Positions 25,201-35,700 are shown, numbered from the stretch's first letter. The stretch is 64,000 bases of DNA from Salinimonas profundi (GCF_014750655.1 NZ_JABBXD010000001.1:107002-171001); one strand, 5' to 3'. Made by a program: numbers and translations. The notes: generated from the letters alone by a model not told the origin.

Positions 25201-26546
25201 TCAGTGATATTTCAGAGCAGAAAGAGGCTGAACGTAAGTTGGTGAAAATGGCCAGCTATGACAGTCTCACCGGTCTTCTCAATCGCAATTTGCTACTTGA
25301 CCGGCTATCACATGCCATCGACAACGCGCAGGAAGATGCCACAAAAGTGGCTGTACTGTTTATCGATCTTGACCGCTTTAAAGGTATAAATGACAGCCTG
25401 GGGCATGGCGTGGGGGATAAGCTACTTAAAGTCATTGCTGAGCGGATGATTAGCTTGTCCAGCCATCAGGATACAGTAGCAAGGCTTGGCGGAGATGAAT
25501 TTGTCATCGTCCGGGAACGGGTTGAATGTACCGATACGCTCAGCTCCTTTGTGGCTCACCTGATTGAAACCGTTGAAACACCCATCGCCATTGATGGTGA
25601 AATTCTATGTATTTCCTGCAGTATCGGCATATCATTTTATCCTGACGATGCCGTCACGCCGGCGGAGCTGATTAAACAAGCGGACGTGGCAATGTATACC
25701 GCTAAAAAAGATACGGTTGATGGCTTCACGTACTTTACTGCTGAGATGAACGATCGTGCACGACAGCAGATGGTTCTGGAAAATCGCGTCAAACTTGCCT
25801 ATCAGGAAGACAGGTTTTATAACCAGTACCAGCCAATTGTTGATGCCCTCAGCGGCAACATTGAGGGCGTTGAGCTATTGTTACGTTGCGATATGCCTGA
25901 CGCCCCTATGACGCCGTGCGAATTTATCCCGGTATTGGAGCAGCTACGGTATATTGTGGATGTGACCCGCATGGCGATTGTGCGGGCGCTGGACGATTTG
26001 GCTTGCTGGCAGGAGCAAGGATTTCATGGCTATGTGTCTGTGAACATCTCTGCGCTTCAGTTTAAAGTAGAGCTGCATCTGGATGCGCTTAGAAAAATGA
26101 TGTATGAGCGTAACCTGACCGAGCGTTCAATGCGTTTTGAAATCACAGAAGGGCTGCTGATGGAAGACAGTGAATTGGCGCAGGCACGCATCAAGGAGTT
26201 TCAGGATGCCGGCTTCCTGTTTTCTCTGGATGACTTTGGTACGGGATATTCCTCGCTCAGCTATCTGAAAAAGTTTCCGTTAGATGTGTTAAAAATTGAT
26301 AAAAGCTTTATTGAGGAAGTCGATGCTGATCCGCAGGCTGCCGCATTGGTAAAAACGACCATAGAGCTGGCTAAAACATTCAATATGGAATGTGTGGCTG
26401 AAGGTGTGGAAACCCTTTCTCAGGCAGAAACCCTTCAGTTGTTTGGGTGTTACAATCATCAGGGCTATTATTATTCCAAACCTGTGCCGGCAGACCAGAT
26501 TACTGCTCTTATCAAGCAGCACTGGTCTGAGGTATCTTCAGTTTAA
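22272..26546 (+). CDS. Two-component-propeller sensor with PAS-GGDEF-EAL output
   Basis: 1424 residues starting at GTG 22272 (AAGGT 6 nt upstream). Order: signal anchor (about 18-40), two seven-bladed Reg_prop propellers built from repeats with GYVWIAT-, QLWISS- and RLWLGT-type strands (about 45-740), a Y_Y_Y domain (about 745-820), a transmembrane helix (about 828-848), PAS (about 865-985), GGDEF (about 990-1150) and EAL (about 1165-1415). GGDEF is intact (RLGGDEF) without an RxxD inhibitory site; EAL keeps GVELL, FEITE, DDFGTG, KIDKSF and AEGVE. It should sense an extracytoplasmic ligand, perhaps a polysaccharide breakdown product, and set c-di-GMP. Its stop overlaps the convergent iorB stop by 4 bp. 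Confidence 0.93.
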   Translation: MISPDTAKPVQLCNYRPFLYGVMVAALLLFEVVFSGAIAAAPVIKSSSIPTLSTRQGLSQDSINDILIDDTGYVWIATQGGLDRWDGHHLINIGGPDNILVNASVERLYLDSHDQLWISSLESGVFTLDLTTSEVSLTINRPGLSSYQWVQAAVDFKEDSHGDLFVALEHEIVKVKREAGSEVVYSLPASLRQNEDIIRAIYPASDYLFIATSAGLYALNLHHDEARGARTTEQEDRQAQKVDYLGDIPADVNNQNAKFLMADQQNRLWLGTVKGLFKIDLTTLQNDLVNARQPEFDVVNSQQNIWQIVPDGSNSFWLATNEGLFSLRKEISGSWRSIHMLEAQSGERQLAKAKIKTIAKDKLNTLWLGTEMGGAMLWTPDNQNITHIQNLVSDPEPPLTNNIIWSLYEDDEDILWAGTGNGLTRLDLTTLESSMFLHDPSAQFDEAEIAQILPAGNNKLYLRTAGKVKIFNKLTGEAGPLPVNSQQAADILKGWIYGMSVDTQGRLYFLSHNYYRYDPSTQTVEKLAFSDPRLQDGYSGYFLGTAAELDNNMLLSTSDGVWAVDTQTLETRLLYEYLPAEKASDASATSWEIQEGILWLGFPRFGLLGIDLDSGRVIRRFNSDNLLKTDIVYGIKADKQGSLWFSSHQGVFRFSPENRLIKEFVYGRELNVSEFNDGAALILNDGRIAYGSTGGIAIFDPSALKDGTAIQRPEQPMVISGVSLDSRDLPLPMKNLSNSHLDLHHDDFGIEIHFSSILASFDAADNYVYELNRNGRLLSQSVTAEGKAAFAFLGPGEYQFKVAPTTERYDYNVTPGVLTFTIPYPPFQSPLAYTVYVILFVAAAWGYVRFRQKAVEQLARTERQLKVMGEAFSQTRDWVIVFDEKMLPMAVNPAFCRALGLSEHDTADDALSQLYRRKPAIRQQIYEPLLSLEPGGFIKRETTVHAADGRHHDVIIDISAVADDSKPDCVDYYLMVFSDISEQKEAERKLVKMASYDSLTGLLNRNLLLDRLSHAIDNAQEDATKVAVLFIDLDRFKGINDSLGHGVGDKLLKVIAERMISLSSHQDTVARLGGDEFVIVRERVECTDTLSSFVAHLIETVETPIAIDGEILCISCSIGISFYPDDAVTPAELIKQADVAMYTAKKDTVDGFTYFTAEMNDRARQQMVLENRVKLAYQEDRFYNQYQPIVDALSGNIEGVELLLRCDMPDAPMTPCEFIPVLEQLRYIVDVTRMAIVRALDDLACWQEQGFHGYVSVNISALQFKVELHLDALRKMMYERNLTERSMRFEITEGLLMEDSELAQARIKEFQDAGFLFSLDDFGTGYSSLSYLKKFPLDVLKIDKSFIEEVDADPQAAALVKTTIELAKTFNMECVAEGVETLSQAETLQLFGCYNHQGYYYSKPVPADQITALIKQHWSEVSSV

Positions 26547-28786
26547 GCCTTCAGCGTCAGGGGAATTGGCAGCTCATAAATGCGTTTGCCCGTGGCAGCA
26601 AATAAAGCATTGGCTAACGCGGGAGCAAAAGGCGGAGTAGGGGGTTCACCCACGCCCCCCGGCGGTGCATCGCTTTGAACAATATGCACGTCAATATTTT
26701 CAGGGGCATGTTGCATTCGCGCTACCTGATAATTGTGAAAGTTTGTTTGTGTCACCGCCCCGTCACTGGCGCTGATTTCACCGATTGCACAGCTTAATCC
26801 GAAAATGGCACCGCCTTCACACTGAGCCTTTACGTGTTCGGAGTTAACTATAGTGCCTGCGTCTATACAAATATAAGCATTTGGAATGCGCCAGCTACCG
26901 CTCTTATCAACAACCACTTCAACGACCGTTGCTACATAGCTTAGAAAAGACCGGTGAACCGCTACTCCAAGATGACGTTGGTTCTTTTCTCTGTTGTCCC
27001 AGTCTGCCATTTCCGTGGCCTTATCGAGTACCGCACGCAGCCGCCCTGTATCAATAGGATAGGTTTCGATCGGATCACCATAATTGTCATATTCAGCCCC
27101 TTCTTGGGCTAAATCGATATGACGCGGTTTGCCAATAAGCTGTTGCAGGTACGCCTTACTGTCTTTACCTGCTGCATGGGCCAGCACATCGGCAAATGTG
27201 TGAATGGCATACGCATGATAAACATTGGCAACCGAACGCAGCCAGCCTATCCGAACATGATTTTGGGCTTTGCCTTTTTCCAGTTGTATGTTTGGAATAT
27301 CAAACGGATTGTCGATAAAACCTAATCTGAGTTCGCCGCTGCTGGGTGTATTAGCCTCAGTTGAGAAGGTGCTGCTTATGGTGGGAAAGACCGTGTTATG
27401 GTGCCACGCCGTCGCGTCACCATTTTGCGCTAAACCTGCGCGGATATGCTGGGCACTGACAGTGTGATAAAAGCCGTGTTGAATGTCGTCTTCTCTTCGC
27501 CAGACCACCTTCACGGGGCGCTTGGCCTGTTGCGCAAGCCAGGCAGCTTCGGCAGCAAAATCCGGTTTCGATTTTCTGCCAAAACCGCCGCCCAGCAATG
27601 TCACATGGATTGTGACATTTTCAACGGGAATCTTCAGCACCTCGGCAACCAGTGCTTGTGCAGCTTGCGGATTTTGGGTGCTGGTCCAGACCTGGGCGCT
27701 ATCGCCTTCTACCCGGGCAGCAGCAGCCGGTGGCTCCATCGGTGCCTGCGCCAATAACGGGGCATAATAGGTTGCTTCTACGGTTTTGTGAGCACTTTCA
27801 AGCGCTTGCTTTACATCACCTCGCTGGCGAACCACTTCTCCGGTTTGGCGTGCCGTCTCCATGTGCGTCTGCTTTTCTGTCCGGGAGTCATATTGACTAT
27901 GTTCATTCTCACTCCAGGTGATTTTAAGCGCTTTTACACCCTGCATGGCGGCCCAGGTATTCTCTGCCAGAACGGCAACACCACCCAGTGGTAAAAAATT
28001 TGCAGGCGCGCTTGCAGCCGGAAGCGTCATCACCGCTTTTACACCTTTCATGCTGCGCGCTTTTTTATCATCGACCGATTCGGGTTGCGTAAACATGACG
28101 GGCGGACGCTGAATGACCGCATAAAGCATATTCTCAATGGTAACGTCCTGACCAAATACTGTGGTACCTGCCTGGACGGCCTGCATATCTATGCTTCTTA
28201 TCCCTTTGCCGACATAACGCCAGTCCTTACGGGCTTTAGGTTTGACCAGACCCTCTTCCGGCATTGGCAATGTCGCTGCAACGCTTACTAACGCTGAAAA
28301 GTCAGCAGTACGCCCGGTCTCAACATGCACTACCTGGTGATTACGGCACTGACAGCTGTCGGGCTCGACATTCCAACCTTTTGCTGCTGCCTGTTTTAAC
28401 AGCAGTGCGGCGGTGGCCCCCGCCATCTGAAGACGGGCCAGATTGCGCCGTATACTGCGTGAGCCATCCGTATTCTGGTCGCCGTATTTCTCATCGCCGT
28501 CGGCCTGTAGTGTTTTAACCCGCTGCCAGTCTGCATCAAGTTCATCGGCAATGATCTGGGTTATGGCAGTTCGGATTTGCTGACCCATTTCTGAACGGTG
28601 ACAGGTTACCTCCAGCGTGCCATCTTCAGTGATGGCGACAAACACATTGGGAGCCATATGCGCCGGCTGCGTTTCACCGGATGCCGCAAACGTCGCTTTA
28701 GGCAGCAAAGTGACACCCAGGGTTAATCCTGTGCCTACTCCCATTTGTTTAAGGAAGTGTCGGCGTTGCGCTGAATACTGGCTCAT
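26543..28786 (-). CDS. iorB: Molybdopterin-binding subunit of an IorB-type hydroxylase
   Basis: 747 residues of the xanthine-dehydrogenase/isoquinoline 1-oxidoreductase beta family. A twin-arginine-like signal ([15 protein letters not shown]) indicates export of the folded enzyme to the periplasm. Two related Mo-binding halves carry the GGGFGRK motif and the C-terminal VGEPPTPP loop with the active-site Glu. The family hydroxylates aromatic heterocycles or oxidises aldehydes; the substrate here cannot be read. It overlaps the upstream 2Fe-2S subunit gene by 4 nt (ATGA), and no cytochrome or XdhC-type maturase gene is adjacent. Confidence 0.88.
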   Translation of the reverse strand: MSQYSAQRRHFLKQMGVGTGLTLGVTLLPKATFAASGETQPAHMAPNVFVAITEDGTLEVTCHRSEMGQQIRTAITQIIADELDADWQRVKTLQADGDEKYGDQNTDGSRSIRRNLARLQMAGATAALLLKQAAAKGWNVEPDSCQCRNHQVVHVETGRTADFSALVSVAATLPMPEEGLVKPKARKDWRYVGKGIRSIDMQAVQAGTTVFGQDVTIENMLYAVIQRPPVMFTQPESVDDKKARSMKGVKAVMTLPAASAPANFLPLGGVAVLAENTWAAMQGVKALKITWSENEHSQYDSRTEKQTHMETARQTGEVVRQRGDVKQALESAHKTVEATYYAPLLAQAPMEPPAAAARVEGDSAQVWTSTQNPQAAQALVAEVLKIPVENVTIHVTLLGGGFGRKSKPDFAAEAAWLAQQAKRPVKVVWRREDDIQHGFYHTVSAQHIRAGLAQNGDATAWHHNTVFPTISSTFSTEANTPSSGELRLGFIDNPFDIPNIQLEKGKAQNHVRIGWLRSVANVYHAYAIHTFADVLAHAAGKDSKAYLQQLIGKPRHIDLAQEGAEYDNYGDPIETYPIDTGRLRAVLDKATEMADWDNREKNQRHLGVAVHRSFLSYVATVVEVVVDKSGSWRIPNAYICIDAGTIVNSEHVKAQCEGGAIFGLSCAIGEISASDGAVTQTNFHNYQVARMQHAPENIDVHIVQSDAPPGGVGEPPTPPFAPALANALFAATGKRIYELPIPLTLKA

Positions 28787-29241
28787 GACTGACTCTCCTT
28801 TGATGCCGCTTTAATTGCTTTGCGGATTCTGGGGTAGGTGCCACACCGACAAATATTACCTGACATACTTTGCGCTATCTCTTCATCTGATGGTGCCGCG
28901 TTTTTTGCCAGCAGTGCCGCTGCCTGCATCATCTGTCCGCTCTGGCAATAGCCACACTGGGGTACATCATTTTCTGCCCAGGCGACCTGGACAGGATGAG
29001 CATTGTTTTTGTCCAGACCCTCAATCGTCGTTATATGCTTGTCCTGAACCGCTGACATAGGCAATCGGCATGAGCGTGTGGCATCACCGTCGATATGGAT
29101 GGTGCAGGCCCCACACAGCGCCATACCGCATCCATACTTGGTGCCCGTCAGGCCAATCTCATCGCGTAAATACCATAGTAATGGCATAGTCGGGTCGCCA
29201 TCATATTTTTGGGCTTGGTTGTTCAGGGTAAATGTGATCAT
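28783..29241 (-). CDS. iorA: 2Fe-2S subunit of an IorA-type molybdenum hydroxylase
   Basis: 152 residues with the two expected clusters: an N-terminal plant-ferredoxin type ([17 protein letters not shown]) and a C-terminal helical 2Fe-2S domain (CGYCQSG...NICRCGTY). The small subunit transfers electrons from the Mo site of the partner encoded by the overlapping downstream gene. It has no signal peptide and would be carried across the membrane with the twin-arginine partner. It is divergent from the acyl-CoA synthetase gene. Confidence 0.92.
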   Translation of the reverse strand: MITFTLNNQAQKYDGDPTMPLLWYLRDEIGLTGTKYGCGMALCGACTIHIDGDATRSCRLPMSAVQDKHITTIEGLDKNNAHPVQVAWAENDVPQCGYCQSGQMMQAAALLAKNAAPSDEEIAQSMSGNICRCGTYPRIRKAIKAASKESQS

Positions 29242-29386
29242 AGTGGGCTACCGTTTATTAGCGTTACTCTATCGGTACACGGTTTAAGAGAAAAATTCAA
29301 TATAAAACCGGTTAGTCCTGGCCGATCTTTTTATATCAATAGGCCAGACTTATTTGCTTATATCTAAAGGAATTATGCGAATCTGC

Positions 29387-29414
29387 TTGAGACATAAAAC
29401 ATGCTTATTATATA
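29387..29414 (+). promoter_or_regulatory. Sigma70-type promoter for the acyl-CoA synthetase
   Basis: TTGAGA (29387-29392) and TATATA (29409-29414) are separated by 16 nt, giving a start about 40 nt before the ATG at 29460. Confidence 0.45.
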
Positions 29415-29459
29415 TTTGTAAAATTCGAGTAAATAAAATTGCTTCAAAAAGGAATACTT

Positions 29460-31136
29460 ATGCCTCTGGATGTCGCTAATGAATCTGTATCCGATGTGAC
29501 GGAAACACCGGTTACAATGCTTTACAAATGGGAAAAGGAGCGGCCAGATTCAGTATTTCTTCATCAGCCCCGCGATGGGCAAATGGACACTTATACCTGG
29601 CGTCGGGTAGCTAATGAAGCCCGTCGCGTTGCAGCCCGGCTGCAAAGCATGTCGCTGCCTCCCAGCAGCCGGATAGCCATTTTTGCCAAAAACAGTGCTG
29701 AATGGTTTATCAGTGATCTGGGCATCATGATGGCGGGACACGTTTCGGTCCCAATTTTTGGCTCCGCGGGAAAAAGTACTATTGAATATGTGCTAAAACA
29801 TGCAGATGTTAAACTGGTATTTGTGGGCAAGCTGGATAACGCGTCAGAGCAAATTCCCGCTATTCCGGCGCATTATCATTCTGTTAGCTTTCCTTATGAC
29901 GGCATTAGCGGCTCGCAAACCTGGCAGGATTTCATCGGCTGCGAGCCGATGTCAGCCTCACCGGAACCGAATCTTGGCTCCATGATGACAATTATCTATA
30001 CATCAGGAAGTACCGGGCAGCCCAAAGGCGTCGTGCACACGTATCGTTCAATTTGCTGGGCAGCGAAAAACTGTCTAACCGCATTGTCGGTTGGCCATAG
30101 CGACCGATACCTGAGCTATTTGCCGTTAGCGCATATTACAGAGCGGGTACTCATTGAGCTGGCTGCTTTTTATGCTGCGCCTGAGGTTTATTTTGTCGAG
30201 TCTCTGGATACATTCCAAACCGATGTAAAACGATGCGAGCCCACCTTATTTGTGTCGGTGCCACGCCTCTGGACAAAATTCCAGATGGGAATACTGGCCA
30301 AAATCCCGCAAAAGCGTCTTAACTTTCTCCTATCAGTGCCAGTGCTCAACAAGATGATAGCGCGAAAAATTCGTCAGGGGCTGGGACTTGATAAAGCACG
30401 CTTCTGGGCCAGTGGTTCAGCGCCTTTGGCACCTGCGGTTATTCGCTGGTTCAGTAAAATCGGTATCAATATTTCCGAAGGGTGGGGCATGACCGAAAAC
30501 AGCGCATATGGCACCGCCAGCGTTCCGTTTCGTCAGGATAAGATAGGGACCATTGGAAAAGCCTACGATGGGGTAGATATTCGCTTATCAGATGAAGGTG
30601 AAATACAGGTTAAATCCCCGTGTAATATGATTGAATATTATCTTGAGCCTGAGAAAACTCTGGAGGCGATGACGACCGACGGGTACTTAAAAACCGGCGA
30701 TAAAGGCGAGATGGATAGTGAAGGCTACATCCGCATTACCGGGCGCCTGAAAGATATTTTTAAAACCGAGAAAGGTAAATATGTCACGCCGGCGCCGATA
30801 GAGGCTGCTTTTATGGAAAACCCATTGATTGAACAAGTTTGCGTAACGGGTACCAATCTGCCACAACCGATTGCACTGCTGGTGCTTAGTGAATCGGCGG
30901 TTGATCAGGACCGGGGCGATGTTGAACAGTCGCTCAAAGAAACGCTACAGGCAATCAATGCTGATTTGGAAAGTCACCAACGCATCGAACACGTCGTGGT
31001 ATTGGAAGAGCCGTGGACGATTGAGAACGGCTTATTAACGCCAACACTGAAAGTGAAGCGCCATGTTCTGGAGTCCCGCTACGAAGATCTTATACACGCG
31101 AAGTTCGATAGCCGGGTCGAATTTGTAGACATGTAG
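29460..31136 (+). CDS. AMP-forming acyl-CoA synthetase
   Basis: 558 residues from the ATG at 29460, which has AAAGGA 6 nt upstream. ANL-superfamily motifs: the P-loop YTSGSTGQPKG, the adenylate-binding GWGMTE, and the hinge TGDKGEMD...ITGRLKDIFKTEKGKYV with its catalytic Lys. The length and ALPLAH-like YLPLAHITERV motif resemble long-chain fatty acyl-CoA synthetases of the FAA/AMP-binding-23 type. It activates a carboxylic acid with ATP and CoA in the cytosol. It is divergent from iorAB, so co-function with the molybdenum hydroxylase is possible. Confidence 0.88.
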   Translation: MPLDVANESVSDVTETPVTMLYKWEKERPDSVFLHQPRDGQMDTYTWRRVANEARRVAARLQSMSLPPSSRIAIFAKNSAEWFISDLGIMMAGHVSVPIFGSAGKSTIEYVLKHADVKLVFVGKLDNASEQIPAIPAHYHSVSFPYDGISGSQTWQDFIGCEPMSASPEPNLGSMMTIIYTSGSTGQPKGVVHTYRSICWAAKNCLTALSVGHSDRYLSYLPLAHITERVLIELAAFYAAPEVYFVESLDTFQTDVKRCEPTLFVSVPRLWTKFQMGILAKIPQKRLNFLLSVPVLNKMIARKIRQGLGLDKARFWASGSAPLAPAVIRWFSKIGINISEGWGMTENSAYGTASVPFRQDKIGTIGKAYDGVDIRLSDEGEIQVKSPCNMIEYYLEPEKTLEAMTTDGYLKTGDKGEMDSEGYIRITGRLKDIFKTEKGKYVTPAPIEAAFMENPLIEQVCVTGTNLPQPIALLVLSESAVDQDRGDVEQSLKETLQAINADLESHQRIEHVVVLEEPWTIENGLLTPTLKVKRHVLESRYEDLIHAKFDSRVEFVDM

Positions 31137-31142
31137 TGTATG

Positions 31143-31170
31143 AAGGCTGGCATTCTCGCCAGCCTTACTT
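31143..31170 (+). terminator. Hairpin after the acyl-CoA synthetase
   Basis: AAGGCTGGC-ATTCTC-GCCAGCCTT is a perfect 9-bp stem 6 nt after the stop, followed by only a broken T-tract (ACTT). Confidence 0.6.
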
Positions 31171-31226
31171 ATGGCGAAACCCTGCAAAGTGTATTAGGCT
31201 GATTAAAAAACCAGCAGAGAGCAATC

Positions 31227-31591
31227 ATGAACCTCATCAGGGCAGGACTTATCCTTTCTATACCTTTTGCTATTGCCGTACATGCTGCAACGGATTTGAA
31301 GATGCATCCACCCGGCTTTGTAATAAGATACAACAATGCGCTTACGATGAGCTGGAGTCGCAGCAACAATTAAATGATGAAATGCGACAGATGATCAACG
31401 GTGTTGTGGATTCAATGTGTAAACAATATCTGCAAAAAACTGACCAGCTAGAAGCTGGTGAAACTGAACAAGCCGCGGTCGCCTGTCTTGATTCATTATC
31501 AGCCCTAAGCTGCGATACATTGCAGGGTGGTCAGCCTTCTACACCGGCCTGTAAAAAGTATGAACAGATGGCGGGCCAGTCACAACCATAA
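31227..31591 (+). pseudogene. Frameshifted small secreted Cys-rich protein
   Basis: A typical signal peptide begins at ATG 31227 (MNLIRAGLILSIPFAIAVHA) but its frame ends at TAA 31371. The frame one base back encodes a coherent Cys-containing domain (STRLCNKIQQCAYDEL, VDSMCKQY, ALSCDTL, ACKKYEQ) to 31591. Adding one T to the TTT run at 31295-31297 joins them smoothly as ...HAATDFEDASTR, giving a secreted protein of 121 residues. So either the gene carries a one-base deletion or the sequence has a homopolymer error. No slippery heptamer for programmed frameshifting is apparent. Family unknown. Confidence 0.7.
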
Positions 31592-31641
31592 CAATTGGAT
31601 TGTGACCGGCATCAGGGTTTCATGGTTTCTCTCTGTGGGCG

Positions 31642-32295
31642 CTAGACGGGATAGCGAAGTCTAAGTCCCTCGTACACATCGTCTGAATAACTGTCGCTGT
31701 TCATATCCAATTCATTGAGCACTTCTACCAGGTGCTCATTGTCTTCGCGTTCCTGCCACAACTTTTTATAGGTGCCGTCTTTATAGCCGTGATCCTGGCG
31801 GAAAAAATTGAGGACATTTTTACCCACATACTGACGATAGAGTTCTTCAGCAGACAGCTCGCACTGTGTTGCAATAAACATGAACAGTGGTACGCTGAAG
31901 CGCTTAGCGGCGCAAAGGCCTGCCATGAGTTCAAGGTTCTCGAGCAAGGATTGTTCCTGCCAATAATACGTTTGCCCGTCAAATTGCAAGCTTTTCTCTG
32001 ACTGTGACAGGTCATGCGCTAGCGCCGCTGCTGATTCGCTGATATCGCCATTATAGCGGATGATGCAGTCTGAAAGGGCGAAATGCCAGATATCGACAAG
32101 TTCCATCTGTAACTGCGCGATATCTTTGGTTTGTGCCTTCCACCACTTCCAGCCATGATGTTCAATGGCTTCTACTGACTCGACCATCGCTGCGCGTAAA
32201 TAAGCATACCCGGCCTGCAGCCACTGAGGGTTTACCTTGGCATTCATCTTTTCCTGCAGCACCAGCATGGTGGCAATTTGTTGTTCGGACAGCAT
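31642..32295 (-). CDS. Dimeric dUTP diphosphatase (dUTPase_2)
   Basis: 217 residues of the all-alpha, MazG-related dUTPase type: an ESVEAIEHHGWKWWK helix and QMELVDIWHFALSD helix supply the ExxE and ExxD metal-binding acidic residues, and NVLNFFRQDHGYKDGTYKK is the conserved C-terminal block. It hydrolyses dUTP to dUMP and pyrophosphate, limiting uracil incorporation. It is monocistronic and convergent with the broken small gene; no trimeric dUTPase is in the window. Confidence 0.85.
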   Translation of the reverse strand: MLSEQQIATMLVLQEKMNAKVNPQWLQAGYAYLRAAMVESVEAIEHHGWKWWKAQTKDIAQLQMELVDIWHFALSDCIIRYNGDISESAAALAHDLSQSEKSLQFDGQTYYWQEQSLLENLELMAGLCAAKRFSVPLFMFIATQCELSAEELYRQYVGKNVLNFFRQDHGYKDGTYKKLWQEREDNEHLVEVLNELDMNSDSYSDDVYEGLRLRYPV

Positions 32296-32548
32296 AAACC
32301 TTAATTCCTGATAGATAATTTTCGTGAATTGTACCTATTCCCTTGAAGCGAGGAAAGCACCCTGACCAGCGCGAGAGCCTGGGCATTGAGTCGGGAAAGG
32401 CGTGCGCTACTTCGGTGCGTTTGCACTGAAATAGTCTGCATTGGTGATTAAAAATTTCATGCATGAAACTTAAGTTATTAATTTATAAGTCTAAATTTAA
32501 GAGTGTGAGATGGCATGCAAACTGAATTGCTCTTATTGTTATTTGTGC

Positions 32549-32668
32549 GGCGCTCCGGCGTTAACCCGACTGACATGCCAGGCAACGTGTTAATCGGGTT
32601 GTCGGTGCGCAGCCCATAACTCTGCCTGTACAGATTTTTCGTGTCCTGAGGTCTGTACAGGCTTTTTT
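32549..32668 (+). ncRNA. Candidate structured small RNA with terminator
   Basis: Two stacked structures occupy the gap between the dUTPase and recC genes. First, 32549-32614 folds into one long hairpin: GGCGC with GCGC(A)GCC, CCGGC with GTCGG, AACCCGA with TCGGGTT, then TGACATG with CGTGTTA around an 8-nt loop CCAGGCAA. Second, 32624-32662 forms GCCTGTACAGA / TCTGTACAGGC with a 17-nt loop, followed by TTTTTT. A strong helix ending in an intrinsic terminator is the layout of an independent sRNA or of a leader with an attenuator before recC. No known Rfam family is recognised by eye and no clear promoter was found. Confidence 0.5.
32624..32668 (+). terminator. Rho-independent terminator upstream of recC
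   Basis: GCCTGTACAGA pairs perfectly with TCTGTACAGGC (11 bp, 17-nt loop) and is followed by six T. It lies about 50 nt before the recC start, so it ends a transcript that begins between the dUTPase and recC genes. Confidence 0.75.
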
Positions 32669-32719
32669 ATTCAGACAAAGAATTTCCGTATCTGGATGTC
32701 GCGGATTAAATGCCTTAAC

Positions 32720-35700
32720 ATGAGTAAAAAAGCACAAAAGAAGCCTGATTTGCTCGCCTTATATCCTTCCAACAAACTCGAACATTTAAGCTACTTGTTA
32801 AGTGCGCTGCTAAAACAGCAGCCCGGTGGCGTTCTACAATCTGAAACCATTCTCGTTGAAAGCCCCGGCATGCAGCATTGGTTAAACATGCAGCTAGCCA
32901 AAGAGCAGGGCATTGCGATAAACTTTGCGTTTCCGCTGCCCACCCGGTTTATGTGGAATACCGCCCGCACCGTACTGGGTGAGGATAAGGTGCCACAGCA
33001 ATCTGCTTATCGCCGGGAAGTGCTGGTGTGGCGCATCGACAGACTTATCCAAAGTGCGGCATTCTGTGATCAGGCTCAAACAGCTCCCGTCTGTCGTTAC
33101 TGGCAATCAGCAGGCAGTGAGGATGAGCAGAACGTCAGACGGTTGCAGTTCGCCGTAGCGCTGGCCGATGTGTTCGAGCAGTACCAGTTGTATCGTCCTC
33201 AATGGTTGTTTAACTGGGAGCTGGGCATTGCCAACCTTGAAAACAGCGACGATGAGCCGTGGCAGGCGCTTATCTGGCGAATGCTGGTTGACGAGAACCC
33301 ACTGCATCCGGCGCGTTTACACCAACAGGCGGTTACTGCGCTCAGCGAGCAGGGTTGTAGTGACTTGCCCGCAAGGATTATCGTATTTGCTATTAATACC
33401 ATGGCGCCTCAGCTTGTTGAGTTCTTTGATGCATTGGCGCATCACACAGATATACATATTTTTCATCTCAATCCTTCAGTCAGTTACTGGGGGGAGGTGA
33501 AAAGCGATCGTGAGCGCGCGTTGGCATTACGCCAGCAGGGTATTGCTGCCTGGCGGGAAAATACGCTGGATAACCCGCTGCTGGGAAATCTTGGCCAGCA
33601 AGGGCGCGATCTGTTCAACCTGCTGACCGCGCTGGATACCTTTGAGGTGGCTGCGTTTGACACCAGCGCACCAGAGGAGCAAAACAGACCGCCTTCGTTA
33701 CTGAGTCAGGTCCAGCAGGATATCTTACATGGCTGTCACCCCGGGCAGGGATTTAGTGCCCAGGCTGGCGACCACAGCATAATGATTGTAAATACACACA
33801 GTGCATTACGGGAAGTGCAGGGTTTGCACGACAATCTGTTATATCTGATGCAAAACAACCCTGACATCAAACCCTCGGACATTGTAGTGATGTGTCCGGC
33901 TATCGAAGATTATGCACCGCTTATAGACGCTGTGTTCCATCGTGTGGGCACCGCCGCTCCTCAGCGTCAGGATCCGCCGCGCATCGTGTGCTCTATTGCT
34001 GACAGAACGCCGCTGGATGCAGATCCGCTGGTTGCCGCGTTTATCAGTTTACTCAGTTTGCCCGACAGTCGCTTTGAAGTAACAAAGATTATGGATTATC
34101 TGCGACTGGACGCTATCAGAGCCAAATTCAGTATTGATGCAGATGATTTGACTGTTATGCAATTTTGGCTGGAGCAGGCGCACGTTCACTGGGGCGTGGA
34201 TGCGTCGCACAAACAGTCGGTATCAGACAATGCAGACGCAAAGTCTATGTTCAGCTGGTATTGGGGGCTGGAACGATTGCTGATTGGAATGGCGCTTAAT
34301 GATGCCCCAACGCTAACCGGAGAGTTACTGAGTGTGCCTGATGTTGAGGGGCAACAAAGTGTCATACTCGGTAAACTGATTGCGCTGGTTGAGCGGTTGC
34401 GCTATTTCGCCAGTGCTTTAACAAAAAGCCGGACTGCTGATGAGTGGCACCTGTTTTTGACTGAACTTAAAGAAGCCTGTTTTATGCCGTCTGCCGAGCA
34501 GGCCGATAGCTGGGAAACAATAGGAAAAGCCACATCGGATGTTGCTGCACATTGCCGCGAAGCAGGATATGAAGAAAAATTATCGCTTCGACAAGTTCGC
34601 GATATGTTGGTGCGGCGTTTCTCTTCACCGGATGCGGGAAATCACTTTTTGACCGGGCAGGTCACGTTTTGTTCGATGCTGCCTATGCGCAGTATTCCCT
34701 TTAAAGTTGTTTGTGTATTGGGGCTTAATGATGGTGAGTTTCCGCGCCAGTCTACACCGGTCAGTATTGACCTGATGACAGAGGCGCCGCGCAAGCGGGG
34801 AGACCGGTCACGTCGACTTGAAGACCGGTACCTGTTCCTCGAAGCGATTATTTCAGCCAGGGAGCATCTTTATTTAAGTTATCAGGCCAACAGCGCGCAG
34901 GATAACAGCGAACGCCAGCCGAGCCTCGTGTTACAGGAGCTTCTGCGGATCTTAAGAACGGGGTACGGGTTTACTGATGCACACCTGCATCGCCTGTCGC
35001 TACATCCATTTAGTCTATCGCGATTCTCCGATGCGCGTCCCGGTTTTGAAAAAGGCTGGTTTCGACTGGCAAACGCGATCGCGACGCGGCATGCGCAGGC
35101 CACGCAGCACATAGCACCCTTGCCGGAGGCAAGTATACCTGAGCAGGTTGATGTGACTGCACTGGCCAGAAGCCTGAGTCAGCCACTTCGGCACTTTGCC
35201 CGGGAACAATTGGGCCTCAATCTTGATAATGCTGAGCCGGTGCTTAATGATGCAGAACCGTTTTCCGACAATCCGCTAACGCGCTATAAGGTATTAAACG
35301 AACTGACCGAGCAGCAGCTTGCCCGGATGTCGACATCACAGACCAAACAAATGGCCAGGTTCAGTGGCGAGTTACCGTCCACGCCGCTGACAACTGCATT
35401 GCTGGATAACTGGGAGATGGGGGCGCAATCCGTGTCTGAGGCAATCGATCTTAGCTCTGCACAAGCGCAAATGATGCAGGTCTCTCACCACGGTATTACG
35501 CTTAGTGCACGGGTGTGGGTAATGCCTGACAAGTTGGTGCTGTGGCACAGCGGTTCGCAAAATACCAAACGAAAAGTAGAGCAGTTTCTGACGCTGCTGG
35601 TGTGGAGTGCGAATGGCGCGGAACTGCCGCTGGAAGTGTATTTTCTTACCTGGGCGAAGGGCGTACCGGCCCCTCGCAAAGCCATTATGGCCCCTGTCGA

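Noticed and set aside
27446..27767. Overlapping plus-strand frames of about 100 codons
   Set aside because: They are complementary-strand shadows of the GC-rich iorB gene.
31285..31310. Programmed -1 frameshift in the small secreted protein gene
   Set aside because: There is no X-XXY-YYZ slippery heptamer or downstream pseudoknot, and adding a single T restores the frame perfectly.
32549..32614. Integron attC site
   Set aside because: The long hairpin looked attC-like, but the ends do not carry the RYYYAAC/GTTRRRY core pair, and no integrase or cassette array is near.
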